Made by a program: the position numbers and the translations under genes. From assembly GCA_002007465.1 (NCBI GenBank), contig LNAC01000688.1, positions 929-64,928 on the forward strand: a DNA stretch of 64,000 nt. The letters run 5' to 3'. Shown one piece after another: positions 10,281-22,636 of this stretch. The DNA is from Ailurus styani. Its lineage: Eukaryota > Chordata > Mammalia > Carnivora > Ailuridae. The notes below the pieces were generated by a model. The model was not told the origin of the DNA. It saw nothing but the letters and a program-made list of their open reading frames with translations, and did not search any database. Positions within the stretch are counted from its first letter, which is position 1; every line of letters begins with the position of its first letter.

Positions 10281-12120
10281 AGAAATCAATGTAAACCCCA
10301 ACTAAAATAATGATAATCCCACTACACTTAAATTTTCCTACTTAATTCCAAAACATAAAAACATTCAAAATGATCCAAATACCTGAGACCAAAGAAAAAC
10401 ATCTAATTTTCATAGTTAAAATTTTTATTTTTATTAAGACAATATGACAATGGAAAAAGGATGATGTTGGAGAGAAAGCATTGCATAGGTCTGTGCTGTA
10501 TGTTCTTGGACAAATTTTTCGACTCCTCTGATTTTCTGTACCCTCATTTCTAAAAGGACTGGCATTAGTAGTATAGAATTATTGTGAGGATTAGACTCAG
10601 GAACTGTTAGCTACCTGTCTTAGACCTTCTTCCACTTCTTTTCTTTCCATGTCTTTAATATTGTGTTGCTTGGTGTACATTTCAAGTCTGAAATGGAAAT
10701 TATCATGAATGATGTTTATTGAAGAATACTGAGTCATCACTTGTAGGTTCATGATGGTCAGCAGAAGATGCTGGACTTCAGTATATTCTCAACAAATGTT
10801 TCACTTGACCCTACTTTGACTTCTGAAGCTGAGACGGCTATTCAGAATTGTTCCATATTGGGATGGGACTGTGCATTTATACCCACACAGACCAATCATC
10901 GACTGTGGGGTGCCTGGAAATGAGACATGTCTTTGAATGAGCTGCAGCTCTAAGTATCTTAGTGGTGAAGATCACCTGACCTCACTATGTAGGTGATACT
11001 CTTTCTGCAAGTAAAAGATATGAGCATTCTTAATATCCTTCACAGTTAAGATACTGTGACTTGACACACCACTAAACAGTGAGACCTATGGGGTTCTGAA
11101 AAAGATTTTCCTCCCTATTAAGAGGGGGAAAGGGAAAAAGAAGAGAATAATGTGTAGTGAGTGAGACTGAACACACTCTCCTTTCCTACCTTGGAGACTG
11201 GTTTATACCGGTACAACCCTTGCTGCTCTATTAATCATCTTCTAGAAATGGAAGAAAATAGAAGGGGAAATGTCAAACCAAACCCATCCTACATCATTGA
11301 GTAACTGAATTAAATAAATAGATAGTCCTATCTGGCTATCTTCATTTTAGAGAATTCAATGCTCTGGTGTTTTAAACGTGTTTTTCTTGGCGCTCTACTT
11401 GGAAGTAAAAGTATTCTGATTGATCTAGAGATTAAAAAGATGAAGGATCCAGGATATAATAGATGCTTAATATTGTTGTTTTCTCTCCTCTATAAAACAC
11501 AAATCATTTTACAAGATTCAGCTGTGCAAGACTCTTTAAAAATGAATCATCTTATACAGCTGGATTTTCTAATAAACTAAACATCTAATGGGCATTATTC
11601 TCACATATGATGTACAGTGTTTTACTATGTGAAAAAAAAAGTTTTCTAAATAGAATTTACACATTAAATGTTATCTGTTCAATCAATATGACCAATTAAG
11701 TATTAAAGAATATTTTAATGCAGAAAGATACGAGACTCCATCTGAATGACCCCCCACTTCTGTGCTTTCAGAATCCTTGTTATGTTTATAGTTCTGCTCA
11801 TATCAGCAGGCTGCCCAGTGCCAAAGTCCACTGCTGGCCAGGTTTTCCCTAGAGCTTAGCCTTTCATGCTTTTATGTATTTGTGGTAATCTATAAATCCC
11901 TCATAATCAGTTACCTAGTCCTGCTGGAACTATGCCTAAATTATTAACACAGAGGCTCTCAGTGAATTTACATGGCTCTTTTGTTCATGCACTGCACAAG
12001 TGGTTCTTTGGTATTGTTGGGTCATTCTCTGGATTTTATCTTTTCTGGTGCATAAGATTCCAAAATGACTGGATTGAAAGTGGCTGATGTCTTTAATCTT
12101 TCTTCTTCTCTTCATGTAAT
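10281..12120. other. Mostly unique DNA
   Basis: Apart from a MIR relic at 10470-10605, I recognise nothing in this stretch. No splice-flanked coding frame is evident. Confidence 0.45.
10470..10605 (+). mobile_element. MIR SINE relic
   Basis: Sense MIR order: 'TTCTTGGACAAATTTTTCGACTCCTCTG', 'CCCTCATTTCTAAAAGGA', then 'ATTATTGTGAGGATTAGACTC'. Confidence 0.6.
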
Positions 12121-12124
12121 TTCT

Positions 12125-12300
12125 ACTTTCTTGAATAATAGTATTTATAGTCATTGTTGTTATATATCAAGTTCTTACTGTGTTAGAAATAGTATTAAAC
12201 ACTTTGTTATATTTTACTTAACAGAGCCCAATACAATGGGTGAGATTATTACTATTTTAAAGATGAAGAAAAATTTAAAAAAAATCAAGATCACTTAGAT
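12125..12300 (-). mobile_element. MIR SINE relic
   Basis: Reversed MIR features: 'AAGTTCTTACTGTGTTAGAAATAG', 'ATTTTACTTAACAG', 'GAGATTATTACTATTTTAAAGATGAAG'. Confidence 0.5.
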
Positions 12301-12370
12301 AAATACTGTTAGTCCTAAGCTTTCAATTCATGTTTTCTTAAAATAATTTAGTACATAACAAAAATTTAAT

Positions 12371-12443
12371 TATACACACACACACGTCAGTTTCCGTAGT
12401 GTAGTGGTTATCACGTTCGCCTCACACACACGCACACACACAC
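12371..12443. repeat. (CA)n microsatellite interrupted by a tRNA half
   Basis: CA dinucleotides run at 12374-12385 and 12421-12443, with one CG interruption. The tRNA-Val fragment at 12390-12427 sits between them, separated from the left run by GTCA. The last CACAC of the tRNA part merges with the right-hand repeat. Confidence 0.9.
12390..12427 (+). pseudogene. 5' half of tRNA-Val(CAC), truncated at the anticodon loop
   Basis: All 38 bases from GTTTCCGTAGTGTAGTGG through the D arm, the 5' strand of the anticodon stem and CCTCACAC agree with the 5' half of mammalian tRNA-Val(CAC). The sequence should continue GCGAAAGG, but it turns into CA repeat. The anticodon 3' strand, variable loop, T arm and acceptor 3' strand are absent. 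The internal A box (TAGTGTAGTGG) is present and the B box is missing, so polymerase III transcription as a tRNA gene is not expected. It could be a copied tRNA half, or a tRNA gene whose 3' half was lost to CA expansion. Confidence 0.88.
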
Positions 12444-15400
12444 CTTTTCCTGCTTTAAGCTATTTCATGTACTTACCAATACCTCTCTAGAGATCATGGA
12501 AGATTTGTCCACGTTTTGAGGATAGTATATAACCAAGGCCCTCAAAACCACATAGAAGAAGACAGAATGTTATTGCACATTTTTCTAGAATATGTATCCT
12601 GATCGTTGCAAAGTAATCCTCAATGCATAAGGTAGCATTCTATTGATTTGGGAGTGACATACAGCTTTTAGTCATTTTGGAAAATTTGGTCTATATTTAG
12701 AAGAAAGAACAGTACTTTTTTCTTTTATTTTACTTAAAATATAGGTTCCATGGTATGGCTTTATAAATACACATCTTCACATCTTGTTTTCATGAAGATC
12801 TCCCAGGTATAACAGTCACTGAGCATTACCGAAACAGTTCTCTACCAGAAAAACAATATAACTCAGGAGACTCAGTATAAAATTATTATTTTAAGTGTTA
12901 TTACCTTTATAGCTACACGAATGCCTGTGGTACTTTGCAATGAATAAATACATGATATCAAATAAATATACACAAAATATGAGAAGTAAAGACTTTATAC
13001 TGTAAAGACTAGACTAGCAATGGGTTGCAGGTGCTTAAAAAATGAAGATGATGCTGACTTTAGAGGTTTGGGAGGAAAGAGGAGGAATAGGTAATCTAGT
13101 TCTGAAGGCTGAAGGCTGAATGATGCTAAGATAGCAGATTTACGGAACCGTTTCACTACCATTTAGAGCATAGGTAACAGGCAAGCCACACAAATCAAAA
13201 TTCAGTCTATTAAAGGTAAAAATGAAATATACATTTAAATCACCAACACAAGATCTGTACTAAGATAGAGTGGAGAATGGATAGAAATTTACTCTGGTCT
13301 CATGTTACCTCACTCTGCTCAGCCTCCTCCTTCCTTTACAAGGCACTCTTCAGAGACTATGTACTCTTCTCTTATGTCTCCTTGTCCTTCTTTTCTACAC
13401 TTGCTATGACAGGGCCATTCGCGATTTAGAATTTTGTCAAATTTTCAGTATCATCATTTGGTGACTCCTCCACCAATATCTTAGTGTCAACTCACAGCAA
13501 ATTCCTTGTAACTGCCTAAAGAATCTTTGAAATTCTAATTATTTTGGAAAAGAAAAAAAAAAGAAAACACTTTCTACACCATTGCTATTCCCAGTTCCTC
13601 TCCAAATAGATATGCCTACTTAACTTTCACCACTTATCTCAAACACTTGTCATTTCAGATTTCTGCTCTCCCAGGTTGGTTTTGCATCCACCTTCCATGT
13701 TCTAACAGCAAAACTGTTCTTACCCATGCTTATATGTCTTTTTTGGGTCGTGGTTGTTCTAATTATCCTAACCCCACTGAAGCCTGAGTCTGCCTCATTC
13801 AAGGCAGAGCTTGTACTCCATCTATTGGTCCATGCCAGGGCCGACCACATGTTCCTTGTGCCCTACTTGCTAAACTCTCCCAGACTCAAACCCAACTCCT
13901 TGCTCCTTGGAGTTCCTCACTTAATGATCTTAACCACCAAATTTTCTGTAGTCTTCTTCATCATAACGACATTAGAATAAGACCATTTATCCTCCTATGG
14001 GTAGATATTTTCTAGGTTTATTTTTTGCCAAGTGTTCCCATCTTGCTGACTTGCCTACCCTGCCCCATATTTCCCTTTACTCCACCCCAAAATGAGGACT
14101 CCGTGACTACAGTTTATTCAGAAGTTGCAGTGATGCCAGCAGAGGATAGAAAGTGATGCCAGGAAGAAAATAGAAGCAATAATGGGTGACCTCAGATCAT
14201 GAACTTTATCCTACAGAGACACTCAAAAATTATGTTAGTATATGTCTTGCTAAGGGCAAGGAGACAGAAGTATTTACATCATCACATCTGTCATTCATTG
14301 TTCAAGGCTTCCCTTAGAAGGACTTTTATGTAGGTAGGACAGGTTGCAGCAACCAGAGGAACAACCTCCAACAAAGATGCGAATGCTATTCATAAGAATC
14401 AGGCTGGGATGTTTGGACACAGAGAGGTGGGCTAAGTATACAGGGTGGAACATGGATATTATCTGCCTTAATTCATCCATAACTACATTCTTGGCTGATT
14501 TCACGTTATGACTGTAAGAATGTGGCATTTTCCTAGCCTCGCCCTTATTTTCACGTACCTCCCAGGGCATATTTACTACCACCAAGTAACTTCATTAGGT
14601 TTCAGTTAATGCAAAACATAAAACATTACTGAGCATGATAAACATAAGAAAAAACATTTTAAAGTCTCCACTCTATGTGTTGTATAGAGGTATTACTTAA
14701 CCCAACATTATGCTGTACTGTTCGATTAGGGTCTTTTGTTATCAATTTTATTACCCATTACATGCATACATATCTGTCTATAGACTGAGCTATAAGTGAC
14801 TGAAAAACAACTAAGTGTGACATCACTTCTAACTTCTTGGATCCTTTCTTCCCTCTTGCCCTTGCTTCCTAAAGCAAACTTGATTTCAATGGTGAAAAAT
14901 AACTCAAAGTTCTTTGACAAAAAGGGATAATAACTTAGAATACTGGAAAAATCCTTTGTCTTTCTTAATCAGATATAAAACATACTGATGTCAACAAGTG
15001 TCAGTAGAATAATTAGAATGTAAGGTGCACTTTGGGAATGAGGGAAAAGAGTTAGACAGGGATCTGGCATGTATTAGATGATATTAGGTAATCTATTAGG
15101 ACATACATTAATGACCAGTACAGAAAGAATTAGAAAGTACAAAATGGAGCATAAGTGTCATCTTCTTCCAATTTGTAGAGACTGATCTGAGCACACAATC
15201 ATAGATGCTGGACATTTCTGGAGAGAGCAATGTATCTGCTGAACTTTTCCACCTTCCATGTTAGCAAAAGCTCCAATTCAGAGTCCACCTAAAATATTCC
15301 CCCACAAAATTTCAGAACTGATGTCCTTCAAAGACATCAGAGATCTCTGTTGAACTGTGAAAGGACCCCTGGTTCTTCCATACCTGAGGATGTTGTTGGA

Positions 15401-17360
15401 AAATAAGGAGTCTCATTATTGCTCCAGTAACTGTTTGACATTTCCATTTGTTTAATAAAACTTATTTTATCTCAACTGTTAACCACAGGATGGGGTTTGT
15501 TCAGAATCAGAATAAAGACTTTGGAAAAAAGGTCCATATTTGACTCACCTGGTAATAGATAATCCTTACAAATGTAGAATAATGTGCGGGCCCCACCTAT
15601 ACACACAGGTGTTCCACGAGCTGCTGGCATTTCCTCCACTCTCTTCAAAGGGAAATCTGAACTGATTCAATGACAGATGGATTTCGAAGAGACAATGTAA
15701 TTTTTAAGTTTTCCTTCCTTGCAAACTAGAGAGAGTATGTGTGTGTATGTGTTTTGGAGGAAAAAATAAATCACAACCACACACAAAAAAGTTTTTGCAA
15801 TTAAGGAAACTTCTCTATGAACACTTGCTTCAAATTCTGTAGTCTAAACAAACATTCAATGATTATAATTAAAAACTCTTCCATGGAAAGACAGAGACTG
15901 CTGAGTCTTTGGAAAGTGTCTTCCCTCAGATTAAAATATCCATTTTCCTTTTTTAAATATTTGTCTACATGGAAAAACTAATTAAAACTAATTAAAATGA
16001 GTACAAGGATACCAAACACTAATGAGTGCTTATTTTGGATAATTTTAAAATAGATGTGCAAAATGAGATGCTTTCAAACTTCTCCTCTTTAGCAGAGGAT
16101 CAATGAATAAGGAAGGACTCAGTTTCCAAGGTCAAATCCAAAATGGGTCAAATGAAATTTTGGGAGAAAAAACTCTCTGCACGATAATATGTCATGGGAG
16201 TGATGTCTTCCAATCAAGAGACAGGAGATCAAATTTTTATCCTAGAAAAAAAGTGCACACACATACACAGTTTAAATAAACTGGTGGAATTAGATTGAAT
16301 TGCTAAATCAAATGAGGTAGTGGTGTTAGTGTGACAGGAGGGCTGGAGAGACAGTCTTAAAATAATCCATAACAGATTTCATCAGTAGCTAAAATAAATT
16401 ATGTTTAACTTCATAATTTCCTCAAGGGTGGAAAAAAAAAAAAAGAACTCAGCTCATGTGTTTTCTATTCATGAGAAATATAGGCAGGCATTTTTCGGCA
16501 CTAGTCAAAGGACCCTGGCTCTGGAGGCAGCTAGAGCTTCTAGTAAAGAAATCTCAAAGACATTTTTGATGAGGATTAAAGAAGAAAATTTATGTAAAAG
16601 ATCTGCATAATGCCTAGCACACAGCAGGTGCTCTATATATTTTAGCTTCCTCTCCTTCCCGTTCTCTCAAGGTTAGTCTATTCAAGTTCAGCAGATGATC
16701 AATGGGATGTTGAAAGAATACCAATAAAATGTAAATCCTGTTTTGTTTTAATTTTATTTGAAACTTAGATACAAATTTTGTGAGCAAGGGATTTAACAGG
16801 TAAAAAAAACCTAAAAGTAGGACTGGCTTGTGGGATATAAGAAATAGGCACACTTGCAGCATTGTGTTTCTATCTCACATACTCATCTTAGGTGAGTGGA
16901 TTGAAGTCCATTTGTACCCTTGCATTGGAAGATAAGTCTTTAATTGGGAACATAAAAGATGCCTATGACAGGTATTTATGAAGGGAGAAGCCACTAATAT
17001 GGGTAATCTGCCAACCATAACTGAGTTTTCTCTTCTTGCTAAATTTAACTTATGAAGAATTTATGTTTATGTTTAAAAATCAAATAGGACTAACGTTTCA
17101 AAATGAAAAAAAGTAGTCCTTTGCCCAACCTCCCCTCCCCTGCATTTTATGGTGCCACTTACCAAAGGTAACCACATCCAAAGTCTAATCCTATTTTCAT
17201 GCAGGCACCCTACCCAGCTAAATAGTATGTTTAACATATTAGGATATTTCTTGGTTTATCAATTTTGGATATCACTTAATATAGTAGGAAAGGGTAAAAG
17301 TAAAAGTTGTCAGAAGCTAGGTCTTCAGAAACAATGATCACAGGAGTTATGGGCATTATG
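12444..17360. other. Long unique stretch, no gene recognised
   Basis: Nearly 5 kb without a SINE. Some pieces may be very old repeats (a possible L2-like stretch near 13300-13420 and a small MIR/L2 end at 16590-16640), but nothing is firm. Frames at 13650-13980 and 14295-14585 have no recognisable domain. The low SINE density is itself a contrast with the rest of the window. Confidence 0.45.
16590..16640 (+). mobile_element. MIR/L2 3' end scrap
   Basis: 'GCATAATGCCTAGCACACAGCAGGTGCTC' matches the shared 'gcctggcacatagtaggtgctc' 3' end of MIR and L2. Confidence 0.55.
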
Positions 17361-17364
17361 TACC

Positions 17365-17490
17365 TCACTTGTATTCTTGGTTCTACAACTTACTAGCTCT
17401 GTGACTTTGAACAAAGTAACTCACCTTTCTGAGCTTCAATGTCTTCAACTGAAAAATAAAAATAAGAATATCTGTATTGCAGGTTTTTTT
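17365..17490 (+). mobile_element. MIR SINE relic
   Basis: Clear sense MIR core: 'CAACTTACTAGCTCTGTGAC', 'AAAGTAACTCACCTTTCTGAGC', 'TCAACTGAAAAATAAAAATAA'. Confidence 0.75.
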
Positions 17491-18028
17491 TTTTTTAGCT
17501 TTAGTCAAGACTCAAAAATCACTTACATTTTTTTATTTTAGATAGGCATAAACACTTTTTTTTCAAATGGATAATTTTAATGCTTTTTTGCAAGATGACT
17601 TCATAAACCGCTACATTTCTTGTGATATATAATAGTATATTTTATGCCAGCCATCAATTATATGAAAAATGATTAATTAATCAAGGATGATAAAATGCAT
17701 TTGTTAAAACACACAATGTTTCAGCTTACTTAATAAAGGGAAGTCAGTTGCTTGAAGCTATCCTTTAGTATATGGGATAGTTAAATATACACAGTTTGAA
17801 GGTGAAAATAAAAATATTACCATAGAAAAATAATGTAAATCAAAATAGAAGGAGCACACTCATTTCTCTCATTAAAAAAATCAAAGATATGATTAACTTC
17901 CTTCCTTTTCATAACTAAATTAATATGTGTGGAAGAACAAAAACAGTAATACATCATAATCCAATCAAAGGGGTAGAAATGAAAGAACACAAATTATGTC
18001 GCTCATTATACATGTCAATTATTGGCAT
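17491..18028. other. Unique AT-rich DNA
   Basis: No repeat or gene recognised. It holds homeodomain-like 'GATTAATTAATCAAGG' (about 17669-17684), a palindrome-like AT core. Confidence 0.4.
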
Positions 18029-18043
18029 TAGACAACCAGTTTT

Positions 18044-18262
18044 TTTTTTAAAGGTTTTGTTTTTTTTTTAATTTTTATTTATTTATTTGACACAGGGAGA
18101 GAGATTACAAGTAGGCAGAGAGGCAGGCAGAGAGAGAGGAGAGAGGAGGAAGCAGGCTCCCTGCTGAGCAGAGAGCCCGATGTGGGCATCGATCCCAGGA
18201 CCCTGGGATCATGACCTGAGCCGAAGGCAGCGGCTTTAACCCACTGAGCCACCCAGGCGCCC
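18044..18262 (-). mobile_element. Can-SINE
   Basis: Reversed near-consensus copy ending 'GAGCCACCCAGGCGCCC'. TSD TAGACAACCAGTTTT at 18029-18043 and 18263-18277, identical. Confidence 0.96.
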
Positions 18263-18381
18263 TAGACAACCAGTTTTAAAATTATACCTTGCAACCATGG
18301 CTAGAAATTCCTGTCAACTATGCAAATGTAAGCACGCTTAATTCCGTTTCCCTAATAGGCAATCTAACACGTCAGGCTTTT

Positions 18382-18383
<2 letters not shown>

Positions 18384-18422
<39 letters not shown>

Positions 18423-18425
18423 TTT
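18384..18425. repeat. (CT)n followed by T run
   Basis: About 15 CT units followed by about 12 T. Confidence 0.95.
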
Positions 18426-18937
18426 CAATTTAAGCCCACCTAGTGTATTTCCTGAGTATTCATCTCACTTTATCAACAAAGATTAAGCACTTACACTAGC
18501 TGGTAATCCCATTATCTTACATGATAAAAGTAAAAGTATCTTTGGTCACTGCCTGTAGAACTCAAGGGATTTATCATGAGTGTATACAAAATCCAATTAA
18601 TTCTCAGTTTTCTTAGCAGTCATGTAAATCATTAGCTTATTCACTTGAGTGCTTATGTTTACCACTATTTTACTAGGAGATTTTCTATAATTTAAAATGC
18701 ACTTGATTTGATTTGGTTCAAACTAAAATTGTTTAGAGTGGGATTGGTTGATCGAAAATATTTTAAAGATGAAGAACAATGGATCACCCCCCACCTTTTT
18801 TAAATAAATGGGTCGGACTCATGTTTCCTCAAGAAGGCTCCTTTCAAGGTCCGAACTAGTGTTCTTTAGAACAAATTCAAAATTTACATTTGGAGGTAAA
18901 AACACATTCTCCCAACCCTTATCACAAGCTCCCTTAA

Positions 18938-18992
18938 ACACGCACACGCACACACACGCACACACCACCACCACCACCACCACCACCACCAC
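18938..18992. repeat. (CA)n then (CAC)n compound microsatellite
   Basis: CA/CG dinucleotides pass directly into about nine CAC/ACC trinucleotides. Confidence 0.95.
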
Positions 18993-20570
18993 ATTTTGAC
19001 AAATAAAATCTCCCTGTAAGGAGCAGAAATATGTGAGCCAATAATCAGAAACTTGCTTTACTTAACAAAGTCATGTTATTGTGAGGTTTGGATAATGAGA
19101 CAATATCTTGTAAAACAGTTATTAAACTTCCTAAAATGTAATTAATAAATTTTAATAAATTATTATTATTATTATTACTTAACTAGTAATATCTACAAAT
19201 GACTATAAAATTTTTTCATTGCTTTGGGAAAATAAAATTGCTAGATGTGAATTTCTCATGGGATATTGGCTATAGTGTTGTAGGATACTTTATGGTATTG
19301 TGTAGTAGTAAATACATGTTACAAATGGGCTTATTTCCAGCTATTGAAAATGAAAGATTTGTCTTACTTCTTTCAGAATTTCTTTCTCTGTCCTTTTCAA
19401 ATGCATATAAATATTTTTAATGGCTAAATAAGCCTCTAGCCAGTCTCAAAACTCTGTAATGTTTCCTCAAGGAGTTGAGAGCCTTCTCTGAAATGTAATC
19501 ACCAGGAAAAGTAATGTTGTATCTCCTAGTTTCCTGAGAAGAGATGGACCTAATTTCAGCTGTCACTTGACTCCAAATTGCAACACCTACTTTATTTATT
19601 GAGTGGATTGTGTCCACTTAGTTATATAAAAGAGTGAAATTTCTTTTTGTCTTTGCAATCTCTTGAGCAGAGCGCTTATCCATGAATGTGCCTCTTCACA
19701 TTCTGGTTTAATGTTTATTCAATAATAAAATTGTTTCATCTTCTACCTTTGGGGAGGGTTTTCTTGATTGGGAAAAAATTTTGGTTTTAATTTTATAACT
19801 TCAATAATTGATTCTCTTCATCCTCTTGAGTGTCTGCTTGACACCCCTCTTAAGCTCACGAAGTTTTGTCAAACATCTTGTGACAAGACAAAATCTTAGT
19901 TGACTATTTTCTCCCTTTGAATAATGTACAGTCATGTGAACAATGGATTCTGAGTGGGGATAGAATCTGGTTCAACAATACAAACTTTGAAGCTGGAAGA
20001 GGCTTGACCAAAGCTCTTCAAGTAAACATGAACAATCTTACTTTCTCCAAAAGTATAAACAAAAAATTTTGCACCAGACACGTTAAAAATGGCAAGACAG
20101 ATTTCATTCAAACTACTGTAGTAGGAGAGAGAAACTTCAGTATAGAGATGAATTCAGTTCTGAATGCAGCAAAGACAGATGACATTTAGAACCAGCAAGC
20201 AAAGTGAGGGGGTCAGTGGTTGGGAAATTACTAGGAGGAACTTGATTAGACATCAGGGGTGGGAAAGTTCTTGCTAAATGGACCTCACAAGATTCTCACA
20301 GCCTTCTTGCTAAAGCCAGCTGAGGAATGAGCTGAAGATGAAGCTTGTTTGTAAAGAAGCCTGACTATAATTTGATCAGGGGGAGAGTCCTTGTCATAGT
20401 CCATACCAATGATTAACATAGTTGTTGCTTAATATTTTGGTTGAAAAGTAGAAAGAAAAAAGATTACATCAGTGAGTGCCTTAGGCATATCATTTAAACC
20501 TCTATTATAGTTGAATCTTAATATATGACGTTTTTTTTGCTTTTTAAACAAGAAAACAAATATATTTAAC
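18993..20570. other. Unclassified DNA; possible old LTR-like piece near 20.0-20.4 kb
   Basis: Includes a (TTA)n stretch near 19160-19180. The 20080-20400 part ('GAACCAGCAAGCAAAGTGAGG', 'GGAAATTACTAGGAGGAAC', 'GCTAAATGGACCTCACAAGATTC') has the feel of an interspersed repeat, but I cannot name the family. The 90-codon frame at 19917-20189 has no recognisable domain. Confidence 0.35.
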
Positions 20571-20574
20571 ACTG

Positions 20575-20785
20575 TGAGTTCAGTAAATATTTATTGCAAG
20601 TTGCCATGAAACTAGGCTTTATGCTAGATGTATACCTCAGAGAGTTAAATGTATCCATTAACTTATTATTTCAATACAATAATTTTACATGATGAAAATA
20701 TGTATAATTATTTTAAAATTTAGAGAACTGAAACCCAGAGAGAATAAGTAACCTGCCTAGCATAGCACAAGATGTTTAACTAAAT
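20575..20785 (-). mobile_element. MIR SINE relic
   Basis: Reversed MIR order: 'AGTAAATATTTATTGC', 'GGCTTTATGCTAGATG', then 'GAACTGAAACCCAGAGAGAATAAGTAACC'. Confidence 0.6.
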
Positions 20786-21590
20786 TCCATTATTTTTCTG
20801 CCAAAGAATTGTAAAAGACAATTTATATAGAGATAATCAAATTAGGTCCTGTGAAGTAGTGAAAAAAAATGAAAAATCAAAATTCTCTTAAGTAACTTCT
20901 TTAAAAACAAGCAAAATAATAAACAACAAAGAAAAAAAACTGTGAAAAATGAAAACAAAATCAAGAGATAAAGATGTAAGCATGCTGGTGCACAGCCATT
21001 GTCTTCACAATGGCTCCAGGATAATTTGTGAACTTCAAATGAGAGAAAAAAAATTGTGTTAAATACATTTTCTGTTTGCATCCACTCTTTAATCTGCATG
21101 TACTTTGAATATAAGTTTCTGGTGTGTGTTTGGTGAAGTTTCATTTATACCTGGTAAATTTACAGTGGGAAATGGACACTTAATTTAAATTAGCTACTTT
21201 ATTTTAATAATCTAAGTTTTCTCCAATGTTGTCTTCTAAGAATTTTATAGTTTTATATTTTGCCTTTAGTCCTGCAGTCCATTTTGATTTAATTTTGGTA
21301 AAGCGTCTAGAATCTGTCTAGATTTATTTTTTACATGAGGCTGTCCAGCTGTTCCAGTAAAACTTGTTGAAGAGACTATCTTGGCCCCATTTTATTTTCT
21401 CCTTTGTCAAAGATTAGTTACCTCTATTGATGTAAAGTCTATTTCTGAGTTCTCTATTTTGTTACATTGATTTGTTTACCTATTCTCTAACAATATCACT
21501 TTGTGTTGATAACTATAATGTTAAAGTAAGTCTTCAAGTCAGATGGTGTCCATTCTCTAATTTTGTTCTTCTTCAACATTGTGTTGACTA

Positions 21591-21785
21591 GGGGCACCTG
21601 GGTGGCTCAGTCATTAAGTGTCTGCCTTTGGCTCAGGTCATGATCCCAGGGTCCTGGGATCAAGCCCTGCATCAGGCTCCCTGCTCGGCGGGAAGCCTGC
21701 TTTTCCCTCTCCCATTCCCCCTGCTTGTGTTCCTTCTCTTGCTGTCTCTGTCTCTGTCAAATAAATAAATAAAATCTTTAAAGAA
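21591..21785 (+). mobile_element. Can-SINE
   Basis: 'GGGGCACCTGGGTGGCTCAGTCATTAAGTGTC' head, CT-rich middle, 'AAATAAATAAATAAAATCTTTAAAG' end. Degraded TSD 'TTGTGTTGACTA' / 'TTGTGTCAACTA'. Confidence 0.93.
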
Positions 21786-22429
21786 TTTTGTGTCAACTAT
21801 TCTGGAATTTTACATCTCCATGGAAGCTTTAGAATCAGTTTGTCAATATCCACAAAAATAGTTGCTGATATTTTGGTTAGTCTTATATAGAATCTATAGA
21901 TCAACTTGGAAAGAACTGACAATGAGATGAATCTTTCTATTCATGAACATGGAAAACTCTTGATTTATTTATTTCTTTGATTTTGTTCACCATTTTGTAG
22001 TTTTCCTTATCTATAGGCTTTATACCTTATACGTATTTGATAGATATGTACCTAAGTATTTCATTTGTCTGGGTACTAATATAAATGGTACTATGTTTAT
22101 TCAAATTTCACTTGTTCATTGTTGTTATAAAGGAAACCAGTTGACTTTTGTATAAGTCAGGTATGGCAACTTTGCTGTAATCACCTCTAGAGTTTTTTGG
22201 TTGATTTTTTTAGATTTTTTACATTAATGATCATGCCATCTATAAAGATCCAGTTATATTTCTTCCTTTCCAATATGTATATCTTTTATCTCCTTTTCTT
22301 ATCAGATTAGCTAGGAATTCCAGTACAATTTTGAAAAGCAGTAGTGAGAGGGGATATCCTTGCCTTATATTTGATCTTAATGAAAATACTTCAAGATTCT
22401 CATCATTAAGCAGAAAATTAACTGGAATT

Positions 22430-22636
22430 TTTTTAAGGTTTTTATTTATTTATTTGAGAGAGAGAGAGGGAGTGTGAGCATGAGAGAGTGAGCCCCAGTG
22501 GGAGGAGAAACAGAAGGAGAGGGAGAAGCAGAATCCCCACTAAAACAGAGAATCAGACAGAGGACTTGCTCTGACCCTGCGATCAAGACCTCAGATGAAG
22601 GCAGACACTTAACCAACTGAGCCACTCACGTGACCC
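22430..22636 (-). mobile_element. Can-SINE, diverged
   Basis: Reversed SINE with GAGAGA tract, 'GATCAAGACCTCAGATGAAGGC' and 'TTAACCAACTGAGCCACTCACG'. More mutated than its neighbours. Confidence 0.88.
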
